A stretch of DNA of 64,000 bases from Paracoccaceae bacterium (GCA_027489375.1 JAIXZW010000013.1:248001-312000); one strand, 5' to 3'; positions 7,384 to 16,418 are shown, counted from the stretch's first letter. A program made the numbers and translations. Notes: generated from the sequence alone by a model not told the origin.

Positions 7384-9558
7384 ATGACCGATTTCACCCT
7401 GACCACCGACCCCGATGGCATCGCCACGATCACATGGGATGTGCAGGGCAAATCCATGAACGTCCTCTCCCTCGCAGGCATCGCCGAGCTTGACGGGCTG
7501 GTCGACCGTGCCCTGTCGGACCCCGCGATCAAGGGGGTGATCCTCACCTCGGCCAAGCCCGATTTCGCGGGGGGGATGGACCTCAAGGTCATCGCGCAGA
7601 TGCAGGCGGGCGGGGTGCAGGCGGTGTTCGACGGGGTCATGTCCATGCACAAACTACTGCGCAAGATCGAACGGGCGGGGATGGATGCGAAGACGCCGCG
7701 GGGTGGCAAGCCCATCGTCGCGGCGCTGCCGGGGACGGCGCTGGGGATCGGGCTCGAACTGCCGCTCGCCTGTCACCGCATCATCGCCGCCGACAACCCG
7801 CGTGCAAAGATCGGCCTGCCCGAGATCAAGGTGGGCATCTTCCCCGGCGCGGGCGGCACGACGCGCCTGACCCGCAAGCTGGGCGCATTGGCCGCCGCCC
7901 CCTTCCTGCTCGAAGGCAAACTCTCGGACCCCAAAGCCGCCAAATCCGGCGGGCTGGTGGACGAGGTGGTCGCCCCCGAAACCCTGCTGTCCCGCGCCCG
8001 CGACTGGGTGCTTGCGGCAACCGAGGCCGATCTGGTCAAGCCTTGGGACGCGGCGGGCTACAAGATGCCCGGCGGCACGCCCTATCACCCTGCGGGCTTC
8101 ATGACCTTTGTCGGCGCATCCGCGATGGTCACGGGCCAGACGATGGGCGTCTACCCCGCCGCCTCTGCCATGCTCTCGGCGGTTTACGAAGGCGCGCTCG
8201 TCCCCTTTGATACCGCGCTGAAGATCGAGGCGCGCTGGTTCACCAAAATCCTGATGGACCCGACCTCGGCCGCGATGATCCGAACCCTTTTCATCAACAA
8301 GGAGGCGCTGGAAAAAGGCGCGAACCGCCCCGCCCTGCCCGACAGCGCCGTGCGCCACCTTGGCGTGATCGGGGCGGGGATGATGGGCGCGGGCATCGCC
8401 CATGTCGCGGCCCTTGCAGGCATCACCGTTACCCTGATCGACGCCACGCAAGAGGCCGCCGAACGGGGCCGCGCCCAGTCCGAAGCCCTGCTCGACAAGG
8501 CCGTCTCGCGCCGCAAGATGACGCCCGAGAAGAAGGCCGAAACCCTCACCCGCATCACACCGGCCACCGATTACGCCGCCCTTGCCCCCTGCGACCTGAT
8601 CGTGGAAGCCGTGTTCGAAGACCCCGCCGTCAAGGCCGATGTCACCCGCAGGGCCGAGGCCGCATCGGGCGCGATCTTCGCCACCAACACATCGACCCTG
8701 CCGATCACCGCGCTTGCGAAAGTCTCGGTGCGACCCGACCGCTTCATCGGCATCCACTTCTTCAGCCCCGTCGACAAGATGGCGCTGGTCGAGATCATCC
8801 GCGGCAAACAGACCGCCCCCGAAGCCGTGGCCAAGGCGCTCGACTTCGTGCGCCAGTTGCGCAAGACGCCCATCGTCGTGAACGATGCCCGCTTCTTCTA
8901 CGCCAACCGCTGCATCATCCCCTATCTGAACGAAGGCATGCGGCTCTTGGGCGAAGGCGTCGCGCCCGCGCTGGTGGAAAACGCGGCGCGGATGCTCGGC
9001 ATGCCGCTCGGTCCGCTGCAACTGATCGACGAGACCTCGCTCGACCTTGGCGTCAAGATCGCGCGGGCCACGCGGGCGGCGATGGGCGATGCCTATCCCG
9101 ACGCGGATGTGGATGCGGTACTTTTCCGCATGGCCGACCAAGGCCGCTTGGGCAAAAAGGCCAAGGCGGGCTTCTATGCCTATGACGAAGGCGGCAAGCG
9201 CCTTGGCCTCTGGTCCGGCCTTGCCGAAACCTTCCCCCTTGCCAACCCGCAACCCGCGCTAAAGGAGGTGCAGAACCGCCTGCTGTACGTGCAGGTGCTG
9301 GAGGCGATCCGCGCGCTCGAACAGGGCGTGCTGACCGACATCCGTGAAGGCGACGTGGGCGCGATCCTTGGCTGGGGGTTTGCGCCGTGGAGCGGTGGCC
9401 CCTTTGCCTGGGCCGACCGCACGGGCGCGGAGGCGGTGGCGCGGATGGCGGAAACCCTTGCCGCCGCGCATGGACCCCGCTTCGCGCCGCCCGCGCTGCT
9501 GTCGGATATGGCGGCCCGAGGCGAAAGCTTTTACCGCCGCTTCGCCCGCGCCGCCTGA
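7384..9558 (+). CDS. fadJ: Enoyl-CoA hydratase / 3-hydroxyacyl-CoA dehydrogenase (FadJ/FadB type)
   Basis: A 724-residue bifunctional beta-oxidation protein. Residues 1-~200 are a crotonase domain (KPDFAGGMDLKVIA, and the oxyanion-hole stretch PGTALGIGLELPLACH). The linker leads to a Rossmann NAD domain with GVIGAGMMGAGIAHVA near residue 327, and HFFSPVDKMALVEII with the catalytic His near 458. Two C-terminal 3-hydroxyacyl-CoA dehydrogenase helical domains follow. It hydrates enoyl-CoA and oxidises the product to the 3-ketoacyl substrate of the thiolase upstream. An AAGGA site precedes the ATG. The 3' end overlaps the convergent Hint gene by 28 bases. Confidence 0.93.
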   Translation: MTDFTLTTDPDGIATITWDVQGKSMNVLSLAGIAELDGLVDRALSDPAIKGVILTSAKPDFAGGMDLKVIAQMQAGGVQAVFDGVMSMHKLLRKIERAGMDAKTPRGGKPIVAALPGTALGIGLELPLACHRIIAADNPRAKIGLPEIKVGIFPGAGGTTRLTRKLGALAAAPFLLEGKLSDPKAAKSGGLVDEVVAPETLLSRARDWVLAATEADLVKPWDAAGYKMPGGTPYHPAGFMTFVGASAMVTGQTMGVYPAASAMLSAVYEGALVPFDTALKIEARWFTKILMDPTSAAMIRTLFINKEALEKGANRPALPDSAVRHLGVIGAGMMGAGIAHVAALAGITVTLIDATQEAAERGRAQSEALLDKAVSRRKMTPEKKAETLTRITPATDYAALAPCDLIVEAVFEDPAVKADVTRRAEAASGAIFATNTSTLPITALAKVSVRPDRFIGIHFFSPVDKMALVEIIRGKQTAPEAVAKALDFVRQLRKTPIVVNDARFFYANRCIIPYLNEGMRLLGEGVAPALVENAARMLGMPLGPLQLIDETSLDLGVKIARATRAAMGDAYPDADVDAVLFRMADQGRLGKKAKAGFYAYDEGGKRLGLWSGLAETFPLANPQPALKEVQNRLLYVQVLEAIRALEQGVLTDIREGDVGAILGWGFAPWSGGPFAWADRTGAEAVARMAETLAAAHGPRFAPPALLSDMAARGESFYRRFARAA

Positions 9559-10076
9559 CCCAAGGCGCGGCCCGCGTCAAAGGCGATGCGGCGGGCGACG
9601 ATCTCGCGCGCCTCGGGCAAACCGGGGGCGAGGATTCCGCCCGTGCGCCGCGCATCGTCGCCCGCACAGGCGAACAGCATCCCTGCCGCGACGACGACCT
9701 GCGGCGCGTCGAAGCGCAGGACGACGACGACCTGACCCGCAGGCGGGACGGCAGCGATGCCGCGCCAGTGGCGCAAAGCGCGGGCGGGCAGAAGCATCAT
9801 GCCCCCGTCCGCGCCCACCGCCAGCCTTTGATCGACGGGCAGGAGCAGCGCCACAGGGTTGCCCAACGCGCCCTGTGGCACCACCAGAGGCCAGAGCGCC
9901 CGCGCCATTCCAGCGCCAAGCGTTGCGCGGAATACCCCGCGCAAGGGGGCGGTGCCGCCAAGCGTCACCACAGGGTCGCCCTGCCGCAGCGTTCCGGCCA
10001 GACGCCAGCCATCGGGCGTGGCCACCGGCAGGCCCGCCGCGACACCTTCGACCGCATATGACACCCCGCGCTCCAC
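9531..10076 (-). CDS. Hint (hedgehog/intein-like) domain protein lacking the usual nucleophile
   Basis: A Hint_2-like protein of about 181 residues. The run VAAGLPVATPDGWRLAG, the block TLRQGDPVVTLGG and the later LLLPVDQRLAV-LLPARAL blocks match the order of the Hint fold common in Rhodobacteraceae proteins. The position that normally holds the Cys of CFxxGT reads GVAAG, so autoproteolysis is not expected. No ATG lies between the upstream sulfotransferase stop and the domain. A GTG at 10076 is chosen, with GTG at 10064 as alternative. It overlaps the fadJ 3' end by 28 bases. Function unknown. Confidence 0.6.
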   Translation of the reverse strand: MERGVSYAVEGVAAGLPVATPDGWRLAGTLRQGDPVVTLGGTAPLRGVFRATLGAGMARALWPLVVPQGALGNPVALLLPVDQRLAVGADGGMMLLPARALRHWRGIAAVPPAGQVVVVLRFDAPQVVVAAGMLFACAGDDARRTGGILAPGLPEAREIVARRIAFDAGRALGQAARAKRR

Positions 10077-10168
10077 GCGCCCTGCACCCCGCCAAACCCC
10101 AAGGCGCCTAGCCCTGCCGCCCGCAGGGGGCAGGGCCGCGCCACAATCGCGGCGGGGGGCGGGCAATT

Positions 10169-10825
10169 TCAGCGAATGCCGTCGAATGCGTAACCGAAAC
10201 GGGCGATATCCTCGGCGCATAGCTCGGCCACCAGTGCCGCATCGGCATCGCTGTAGGACGGTCGCCAATCCGCCACCCGCGCCGATTCATTCACCCGCGC
10301 CACGGGGGTGATGCGAAAGCCCAGATGCGCCTCGAACGGGGCCAGTTCCTCGTCCAGCCGTTCGAGGCGGGCGTAAAGCGAGGCCCGCTCCACCCCGCCC
10401 GCATCGCGCATATAGGCGGCATAGGGCCAAAGGCTGATCGTCGTCCGCGTCTGCGGGTGATTGAGGAAACCGGAAAACCCGTTCGCCTTGGCCAGCCCCA
10501 CGGCAGGATGGGCAAAGCTTTGGCCGCGCAGCCAGTGGTAATAGCTGACGATCCGGTCCCACGGGTTCCTGACCAGCGTCAGGGTGAAGAACCCGTCCAT
10601 CTCCTCGGGCAACAGCCCGCCCAGATCGGCCAGCGTGGAATGTTTCCACAGCCGCCCCGCCGCCTTGAGCGCCTTTTGCCGCTTGCGCCGCGCCAAGGCT
10701 TTCGGCGTGTCGCCCACCAGAATGTCATCCGCCATCGCCCGCGCTTCCAGCGCCAGCGCCAGCGCCGTCCCGCCCGTCTTGGGGATATGGATAAAGGCGT
10801 AGCGGCGACCGCGTGACAGGATCAT
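10169..10825 (-). CDS. Sulfotransferase family 2 domain protein
   Basis: A 218-residue sulfotransferase-like protein. The 5'-phosphosulfate-binding loop is FIHIPKTGGTALALAL (residues ~11-26), and the 3'-phosphate motif is LTLVRNPWDRIVSYY near residue 85. These PAPS-binding motifs place it with the sulfotransferase family 2 proteins, which transfer sulfate to carbohydrates or small molecules in the cytoplasm or at the membrane. The acceptor cannot be told. It sits 34 bases downstream of the 2-hydroxyacid dehydrogenase in a minus-strand operon. The PAPS precursor could come from the sat/cysC product encoded at 30.4 kb. Confidence 0.88.
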   Translation of the reverse strand: MILSRGRRYAFIHIPKTGGTALALALEARAMADDILVGDTPKALARRKRQKALKAAGRLWKHSTLADLGGLLPEEMDGFFTLTLVRNPWDRIVSYYHWLRGQSFAHPAVGLAKANGFSGFLNHPQTRTTISLWPYAAYMRDAGGVERASLYARLERLDEELAPFEAHLGFRITPVARVNESARVADWRPSYSDADAALVAELCAEDIARFGYAFDGIR

Positions 10826-10859
10826 ACCCCGCCCCCCGCACCCCGCCGCGCCGCCACGG

Positions 10860-11807
10860 TCACACCCGATTGGGCAAGTCGCGCCCCTCGAGATGCGCGA
10901 CCAGATTGTCGACCGCCATCATTCCCATGTTCTCGCGCACCTCCAAGGCCGCCGTGCCAAGATGGGGCAGCAGCGTCACATTCTCCAATTCCATCAGCGC
11001 CGCCGGAACCTTCGGCTCGAATTCATAGACGTCCAGCCCCGCGCCCGCGATGCGCCCCGCTTGCAGGGTGGCGATCAAGGCCGCCTCGTCCACCACATCG
11101 CCCCGCGCGATGTTGACGAAAATCCCCGTGGGCTTCATCGCGGCAAATGCGGCGGCGTCGATCAGGTGATGCGTCCCCGCCCCGCCCGGCACGGCGACGA
11201 CGACGAAATCCGCCCCCATCGCCTGTTCCATCGGCACCTGCCGCGCCGGAACGCCCGCATCGGCAACGACCGAGCGGTTGTGGAACATGACCTCCATGCC
11301 GAAGCCATAGTGGCAGCGCCGCGCAATCGCCTTGCCGATCCGCCCCATGCCGATGATGCCGACCGTCTTGCCCGACATATGCTGCCCCAGCATCTGCGTG
11401 GGCGCCCATCCGGCCCAGCGCCCTGCCCGCAGCATCCGCTCGCCCTCGCCCAGCCGCCGAGCGGTCATCAGCATCAGCGACAGCGCGATATCCGCCGTGG
11501 CATCGGTCACGGCACCGGGGGTATTCGTCACCGCAACCCCCGCCGCCTTGGCCGCGCCCACGTCGATATGGTTATACCCCACCCCGAAATTCGCCAGCAG
11601 CTTGGCCCGTGGCGCGGGCACATCGACAAAGACATCGGCCTGAAACCGGTCGCCCAGCGTGGGCATGACAACGTCATACTCCCGCAGCGCCGCGCGCAGT
11701 TCATCCCCCGTCAGCACCGCGTCGCTGTCGCGCAGGGTCACGTCGAACCGCGCCCGTGCCGCCGCCAGAACCTTATCCGGCATGGGCCGTGTGATCAGAA
11801 GCCGCAT
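10860..11807 (-). CDS. D-2-hydroxyacid dehydrogenase (glyoxylate/hydroxypyruvate reductase-like)
   Basis: A 315-residue NAD(P)-dependent D-isomer-specific 2-hydroxyacid dehydrogenase. The cofactor motif is GKTVGIIGMGRIGKAIARR. The substrate loop is NFGVGYNHIDVGAAKAAGV. The catalytic Arg lies in FVNIARGDVVDEAAL, and the Glu/His pair is GLDVYEFEPKVP with LLPHLGTAALEVRENM. The closest activities are glyoxylate, hydroxypyruvate or glycerate reduction, and sequence alone does not separate them. Its ATG overlaps the csaA stop by one base (TGATG). Confidence 0.9.
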   Translation of the reverse strand: MRLLITRPMPDKVLAAARARFDVTLRDSDAVLTGDELRAALREYDVVMPTLGDRFQADVFVDVPAPRAKLLANFGVGYNHIDVGAAKAAGVAVTNTPGAVTDATADIALSLMLMTARRLGEGERMLRAGRWAGWAPTQMLGQHMSGKTVGIIGMGRIGKAIARRCHYGFGMEVMFHNRSVVADAGVPARQVPMEQAMGADFVVVAVPGGAGTHHLIDAAAFAAMKPTGIFVNIARGDVVDEAALIATLQAGRIAGAGLDVYEFEPKVPAALMELENVTLLPHLGTAALEVRENMGMMAVDNLVAHLEGRDLPNRV

Positions 11808-12142
11808 CAGAACAGCCTCCCGCCCAAGGGCACCTCGTGCCCCGGCCCGATCAGCACCACCTCGCCCGCCGCATCAGGCACGCCCAGCACCAGCACCTCG
11901 GACATGACCTTGCCGATCTGGCGCGGCGGGAAGTTCACCACCGCCAGCACCTGCCGCCCCACCAGCCCCTCGGGGTCATAATGCGCGGTGATCTGGGCCG
12001 AGGAGCGTTTCTCGCCGATCTCCCCCCCGAAATCGACCCAAAGCTTGATCGCGGGCTTGCGCGCCTCGGGAAAGGGTTCGGCGCGGGTGATGCGGCCCAC
12101 GCGGATGTCCACCGCTGCGAAATCGTCATAGGTGATGGTCAT
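11807..12142 (-). CDS. csaA: tRNA-binding protein CsaA-like
   Basis: A 111-residue single tRNA-binding (OB-fold) domain protein. The pattern FAAVDIRVGRITRAEPFPEA at residues ~8-27 and the later QITAHYDPEGLVGRQVLAVV and NFPPRQIGKVMSEVLVLG blocks are those of CsaA and the TRBD domain of MetRS/Arc1p. CsaA is a dimeric cytoplasmic protein with chaperone-like and tRNA-binding activity. The gene overlaps proC by four bases upstream and the dehydrogenase by one base downstream, so it is translationally coupled to both. Confidence 0.88.
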   Translation of the reverse strand: MTITYDDFAAVDIRVGRITRAEPFPEARKPAIKLWVDFGGEIGEKRSSAQITAHYDPEGLVGRQVLAVVNFPPRQIGKVMSEVLVLGVPDAAGEVVLIGPGHEVPLGGRLF

Positions 12143-12948
12143 TTCCCCAACTCCCGCCCGCGATCCGCCGCCGCCTTGACCGCCCGCCGCATGAGCGGGG
12201 GCAGACCCGCAGCTTCATCCATCAGCACCGCCAAAGCCGCCGCGGTGGTCCCGCCCGGAGAGGTCACGTTCACCCGCAACTGCGCCGCACTCTCTGCCGA
12301 GCGATGCGCCAACTCCCCCGCCCCGCAAACGGTGGCCCGCGCAAGCTGCATCGCCACGGCTTCCGACAAGCCCTCGGCCACGCCCGCCGCCGCCATCGCC
12401 TCGATCAGGTGGAACACATAGGCCGGACCCGATCCCGACACCGCCGTCACCGCGTCGATCTGGTGCTCGCCGTCCAGAACGACCGTCTCGCCGACCGCCG
12501 CCATCAGCGCCACGGCCAGCGCCATGCCGCCCTCGGACACATGCGCGTTGCGACAGAGCGCGGTGATGCCACGGTTCACCATCGCGGGCGTGTTCGGCAT
12601 GGTCCGCACGATGGGAGTCCGGTCGCCCAACGCGGCCTCGAAGGCCGCAATCGTCGTCCCCGCCGCAATGGACACGAACAACGTCGTCCCGTTGCCCAAA
12701 GCGACAAGCGCGGGCAGGGCCGCCCCCATCATCTGCGGCTTCACCGCCAGCAGCGCCACGGCGGGCTTTGCGGGAACCCCCTCGTTCAGGTGCACGCCCG
12801 ACGCTTTCAACCACTCCGTCGGGTGCGGCTCGATCACCCAGACCGAAGCCGCAGGCACGCCCGCAGCCAGCCACCCCGTCAAAAGGGCCGTGCCCATCTT
12901 GCCGCAGCCCAAAAGCACCAGCCCGTCACGGGCCACCACATCCAGCAT
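12139..12948 (-). CDS. proC: Pyrroline-5-carboxylate reductase
   Basis: A 269-residue enzyme catalysing the NAD(P)H-dependent last step of proline synthesis. The Rossmann motif GLVLLGCGKMGTALLTGW begins near residue 8. The conserved TMPNTPAMVNRGITAL and AVSGSGPAYVFHLIEAM blocks follow, and the C-terminal dimer domain ends with NVTSPGGTTAAALAVL. The ATG at 12948 is preceded by GGGGA, and the Rossmann strand begins a few residues in, so the upstream in-frame extension was rejected. It lies 31 bases after ybjN and overlaps csaA by four bases. Confidence 0.93.
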   Translation of the reverse strand: MLDVVARDGLVLLGCGKMGTALLTGWLAAGVPAASVWVIEPHPTEWLKASGVHLNEGVPAKPAVALLAVKPQMMGAALPALVALGNGTTLFVSIAAGTTIAAFEAALGDRTPIVRTMPNTPAMVNRGITALCRNAHVSEGGMALAVALMAAVGETVVLDGEHQIDAVTAVSGSGPAYVFHLIEAMAAAGVAEGLSEAVAMQLARATVCGAGELAHRSAESAAQLRVNVTSPGGTTAAALAVLMDEAAGLPPLMRRAVKAAADRGRELGK

Positions 12949-12979
12949 GAAATTCCCCGAATTACCTTCGGGGCAAAGA

Positions 12980-13483
12980 CTAGGCGCGCCCGTAAGCCTC
13001 GGCAATGGCGACCTTCATCGCGTCGACCGGCGCATGGTCCGCCCATGCGACAAGCTGGAACGCCGGATAGAACCGCTCCGCCGCCAGCACCGCGCTTGCG
13101 ATCAACTGGTCGATCTGCTCGGGGTTCGCCATCTGCCCGCCCGACAGCGGCAACCCATAGCGCCAGACCATCAGCTTCTGCTCTTCCCAATAGGTGAAGG
13201 CTCCGGTCCAGACCATGTCATTGGCGCGGTTCAGCACCTCGTAAACCTGCCCCATCCGCTCGGCGGGGGGTTCCATTTCAAAGGTGCAGATAAGGCGCAG
13301 CGTCTCGTCCTGCCGCGACCATGCGAGGGTGAGGGCATAGGTCCGCCACTGCCCCTCGACCGTCATGGCGATCTGGTCGTCGGTGACGCGGTCGAATTCC
13401 CATTCGTGATGCTCGGCCAGCGTCTCGACGATGTCGATGGGGTGCAGGTCGTCCACGTTCAGGTAGTCTTCGCTCAACGCCAT
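12980..13483 (-). CDS. YbjN domain-containing protein
   Basis: A 167-residue YbjN-family protein (MALSEDYLNVDDLHPIDIVE...). The family resembles a type III secretion chaperone fold. Here the repeated strands ALTLAWSRQDETLRLICTF and NDMVWTGAFTYWEEQKLMVW carry the characteristic aromatic residues. E. coli YbjN is linked to motility and stress phenotypes, but the molecular role in alphaproteobacteria is not settled. The start at 13483 is selected because the upstream frame is poorly conserved-looking. It heads the minus-strand operon ybjN-proC-csaA-dehydrogenase-sulfotransferase. Confidence 0.85.
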   Translation of the reverse strand: MALSEDYLNVDDLHPIDIVETLAEHHEWEFDRVTDDQIAMTVEGQWRTYALTLAWSRQDETLRLICTFEMEPPAERMGQVYEVLNRANDMVWTGAFTYWEEQKLMVWRYGLPLSGGQMANPEQIDQLIASAVLAAERFYPAFQLVAWADHAPVDAMKVAIAEAYGRA

Positions 13484-13630
13484 GCGCACGCCCCATGATA
13501 GCGCCCCGCGCAGGCCGAAACCCACTAGAGGCTGTTGGTCCGGCAAGTTTCAGCGTTCGCCAGACTGAAATCATACTAGATATGGTGTGCCCGAAGCGGA
13601 AGTCTGTAAAGCACTATTTGCGCCAATCGC

Positions 13631-13661
13631 CTGTGGACAGGCTGCAATCTTCTGTGGACAG
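13631..13661 (+). promoter_or_regulatory. Two CTGTGGACAG direct repeats 21 bases apart, upstream of the kinase gene
   Basis: Identical ten-mers lie at 13631-13640 and 13652-13661, exactly two helical turns apart, within the 283-base divergent gap (13484-13766) between ybjN and the histidine kinase. The gap also holds an imperfect TTTCAG...CTGAAA inverted repeat near 13547-13571 and a GCGCCCC/GGGGCGC hairpin (13690-13711). They are candidate regulator sites. No factor can be named. Confidence 0.45.
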
Positions 13662-13766
13662 TTTGCCCGTGCCGCGCGGCGGCGATGCAGCGCCCCTCGG
13701 CAGCGGGGCGCGGGCACCGCTGTATGCTTCATCCCCTTGCAGCGCCTCCCCTGTGCAAAAGGAGTA

Positions 13767-16385
13767 ATGCGCCTTTGCCGCGAATGGTCTAGAACACAGA
13801 CACCCTTGCGATTGCTGTGCGTAATGCCCCATCTGATCCCCTTTGTGCCGAGCAGCCGGAACCGCCGCGAAACCGGCGAGGCTTATGTCTTCCGCGATTT
13901 CGAACAATCGCGCATCCTGTCGATCCGGCAAGCGGTCGCAAAGGACCCGGCCCTTTACACTTTCTGGCTTTTCGCCGTGGTGATGGGCTGGACGGTGCTC
14001 ATGTCGGCGGGCGCGGGCCTGCACGGGCAGAACGGTCTGGCGGTGAACCTCTCGCCCCATGTGGCGCATTTCACCATCATCCTTGGCCTGTTCTTCTACC
14101 CGCTCAGGCTTTTCTGGGTGCCGATGCTGGCCTATCTGGTCTCGTTCTTCTACCCGTTCTACCAGCCCTTCACCAACAACGTGCCGTGGCACATGCTGCC
14201 CGAACTCACGCCTTCGGTGGTTCTGGTCTTCCTCGGCCTCAACCTCGGCTCCGGCCTGCTGCTCGGGATGCTTTACCGCGTGGCTTTCCTCATCGCCCGC
14301 CCGCGCATGCGCGCCCATGCCGCCGATCTGTCGCTCGGCCTTGCCTCCTATGTCCTGTTTGCGATCGTCTGCGCGGCGCAGACGCTCATCACCCTGCGCT
14401 ACCTGCAATCCCTCCCGCCCGAGGCGCAACTGGCCTTCGGCTTCGACGCGCATTACCTTGAACTCTCGATGCTCCGCATCTTCCGCGGCTGCGCCGTGGT
14501 GTCTGGCTTCCTCCTTGTGACCGTCGAATTTCCGCGGCGGAACGAGGGGCTGCCCACAGCCGCCGTGGCCTGCCTTTTCGTGCTGCAAGCCCTGCTTCAG
14601 GCGCGCGGCTTCGTGCTTTATCCGATGATCGACGCCGTGGTGCTGGGCCTCTTGCTCGTCCTCGCGCTGCCCATCCGCATCACCATGTTCGGCGTGATCG
14701 GCGGGGTCGCGGGGCTGGCCGCGCTGACGGGTGCCTTCCTCAGCGACCGCCCGACCCTCGACCCGGCCGAGGTGACGCTGGAACGCTACTCGCTCATCGC
14801 CCTTGCCGTGCTTCTGGTGACGATGGCGGTGAAAAGCCATACCGGCCATGTCCTTGCCCAAAAGGATGCCGCCATCACCAAGCTTGACCGCGCGCGGGAT
14901 TTCGCGGGCGTGGGCCTTTTCGCCGTGAACCGCGCCAATGGCCGCTTCCGGCTGGACGATGCCGCGCAGCGCATGCTTTCGCTGCCGCCCGAAGGCGCGC
15001 TCGACGATCTGCGCCGCGTGCTGACCACCGACGATGCCGCCGCCCTGATGCGGGCGATGATGCCGGGGGCCACACCGTCGCGGAACCTGATGCTCGGCGC
15101 CACCACGGGCCGTGCGCTGCGCGGCTTCGTCTGGTCCGAGGCCGCCCCCACGGGCGACCCCGTCGCCTATGGCATCCTTCTCGACGTGACCGAAGCAGAG
15201 GAGCGCGAGACCCGCCTTCGCGAGGCGCTGGACGAGCTGTCGAACCGTCAGGAACGGCAGCGGCAGCTTTTCTCGATCGTTTCGCACGAATTGCGCACGC
15301 CCGCTTCGGTGATGTCGATCCTGATCGACGATGTGGCCGAAAGCGACGACCGCCTGCGCCTGCAACGCCAGATGCGCGAGGCGGCGGACCAGTTGCTTTC
15401 GGTGCTTGCCGACATGCGCCAGACCGTGAACCCCGAACAGAACCTGCCGGTGAAAAGGGTCGCTTATGTGCCCGCCGAACTGGCCGAGTCGCTGCGAAAC
15501 GCGCTGGAACTGACGGCGCGGGAAAAGGGGATCACCGTGTCGCTGGCGCTTGGCGCGGGGGCGGCGCAGGGGCGGATCGGCGATGTGGTGCGGCTGCGGC
15601 AGGCCTTGACGAACCTGATGCGCAACGCGGTCATCCACAGCGGCGGCACGACGATCCGCGTCAGCTTCACCGCAGCCGCGCCGATGGTTGCGGGGGGGCC
15701 GCCCGTCAGCCAGTGGCAGGTCGAAGACGACGGCATCGGCATCCCCCCCGATCAGGTGGAGCGGCTGTTCGAACCTTTCGAACGCGGCTCGCACGATCCG
15801 CGCCGTTCGGCGGACGGGTCGGGGCTTGGCCTGTTCATCGCCCGCCAGTCGGTCGAGATGCTGGGCGGCACGCTGGAATTCTACGCACCCGCACGGGGCG
15901 GGGCGGGCTATATGCTCCGCCTGCCCGAACCTTTTGCCGAACCGGCCGAGGAAACGCCCCGCCCCAGCCTTTCGCCCCTTGCGCCGGACGAGGGGTGGAG
16001 CGTTGTCCTTGCCGAAGACAACGCGCTTGTCGCCGATGTGACCAAGGCGCGGCTGGAACGGTTGCGCGCCAGCGTCCGCGTGGCACCCGATGGCCGCGCC
16101 GCCCTTGCCATGATCGCGGAAAAACAGCCCGATCTGGTGATCACCGATCTTTTCATGCCGGAACTCGATGGCGACGACCTGATCCGCCGCCTGCGGCAGC
16201 AGGGCTATACCCGCCCCATCATCGGCCTGACCGCCGCCGTGGTGGGGGCAGAGATGGAGCGTTTCCATGCCGCGGGGGCGAACCTCGTGATGCAGAAGCC
16301 GCTCGATTTCAAGGAATTGATGCGCCTGATGCGCGAAGGATTCCCCGAGTCACCCACCGCCACCGCCACCGCCACACAGGGTTAG
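13767..16385 (+). CDS. Membrane-bound hybrid sensor histidine kinase / response regulator
   Basis: About 872 residues. The N-terminal ~370 residues contain some eight to ten hydrophobic helices (LYTFWLFAVVMGWTVLMSAG and onward), a membrane sensor region of unknown ligand. A weak PAS-like segment and coiled coil precede the HisKA H-box FSIVSHELRTPASVMS (His near residue 507). The HATPase has LRQALTNLMRNAVIHSGG (N-box), EDDGIGIPPDQ and GSGLGLFIARQ. A C-terminal receiver has the phospho-acceptor Asp near 794 (LVITDLFMPELDGDDL), Thr in IIGLTAA and Lys in VMQKPLDF. Start 13767 has a strong AAAAGGAG just before it, and ATG 13824 is the alternative. The C-terminus ends in a short Thr-Ala repeat. The partner regulator is not adjacent. 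Confidence 0.9.
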   Translation: MRLCREWSRTQTPLRLLCVMPHLIPFVPSSRNRRETGEAYVFRDFEQSRILSIRQAVAKDPALYTFWLFAVVMGWTVLMSAGAGLHGQNGLAVNLSPHVAHFTIILGLFFYPLRLFWVPMLAYLVSFFYPFYQPFTNNVPWHMLPELTPSVVLVFLGLNLGSGLLLGMLYRVAFLIARPRMRAHAADLSLGLASYVLFAIVCAAQTLITLRYLQSLPPEAQLAFGFDAHYLELSMLRIFRGCAVVSGFLLVTVEFPRRNEGLPTAAVACLFVLQALLQARGFVLYPMIDAVVLGLLLVLALPIRITMFGVIGGVAGLAALTGAFLSDRPTLDPAEVTLERYSLIALAVLLVTMAVKSHTGHVLAQKDAAITKLDRARDFAGVGLFAVNRANGRFRLDDAAQRMLSLPPEGALDDLRRVLTTDDAAALMRAMMPGATPSRNLMLGATTGRALRGFVWSEAAPTGDPVAYGILLDVTEAEERETRLREALDELSNRQERQRQLFSIVSHELRTPASVMSILIDDVAESDDRLRLQRQMREAADQLLSVLADMRQTVNPEQNLPVKRVAYVPAELAESLRNALELTAREKGITVSLALGAGAAQGRIGDVVRLRQALTNLMRNAVIHSGGTTIRVSFTAAAPMVAGGPPVSQWQVEDDGIGIPPDQVERLFEPFERGSHDPRRSADGSGLGLFIARQSVEMLGGTLEFYAPARGGAGYMLRLPEPFAEPAEETPRPSLSPLAPDEGWSVVLAEDNALVADVTKARLERLRASVRVAPDGRAALAMIAEKQPDLVITDLFMPELDGDDLIRRLRQQGYTRPIIGLTAAVVGAEMERFHAAGANLVMQKPLDFKELMRLMREGFPESPTATATATQG

Positions 16386-16418
16386 GCCGGCGTCAACCCG
16401 CCGCGCCTTTGCGGGCGA

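Noticed and set aside
13587..13766. Longer N-terminus for the hybrid kinase
   Set aside because: The extension covers the direct repeats and GC hairpin and is Cys/Arg/Ala-rich. The start at 13767 has a strong Shine-Dalgarno sequence.
13614..16268. An 884-residue open frame antisense to the hybrid kinase
   Set aside because: Composition rich in His/Arg/Gln/Gly typical of shadow frames. The plus strand encodes unmistakable HisKA, HATPase and receiver motifs.
16360..16383. Short ACCGCC-type tandem repeat at the end of the kinase gene
   Set aside because: It only encodes a Thr-Ala tail of a few residues. A simple low-complexity C-terminus, not a minisatellite.
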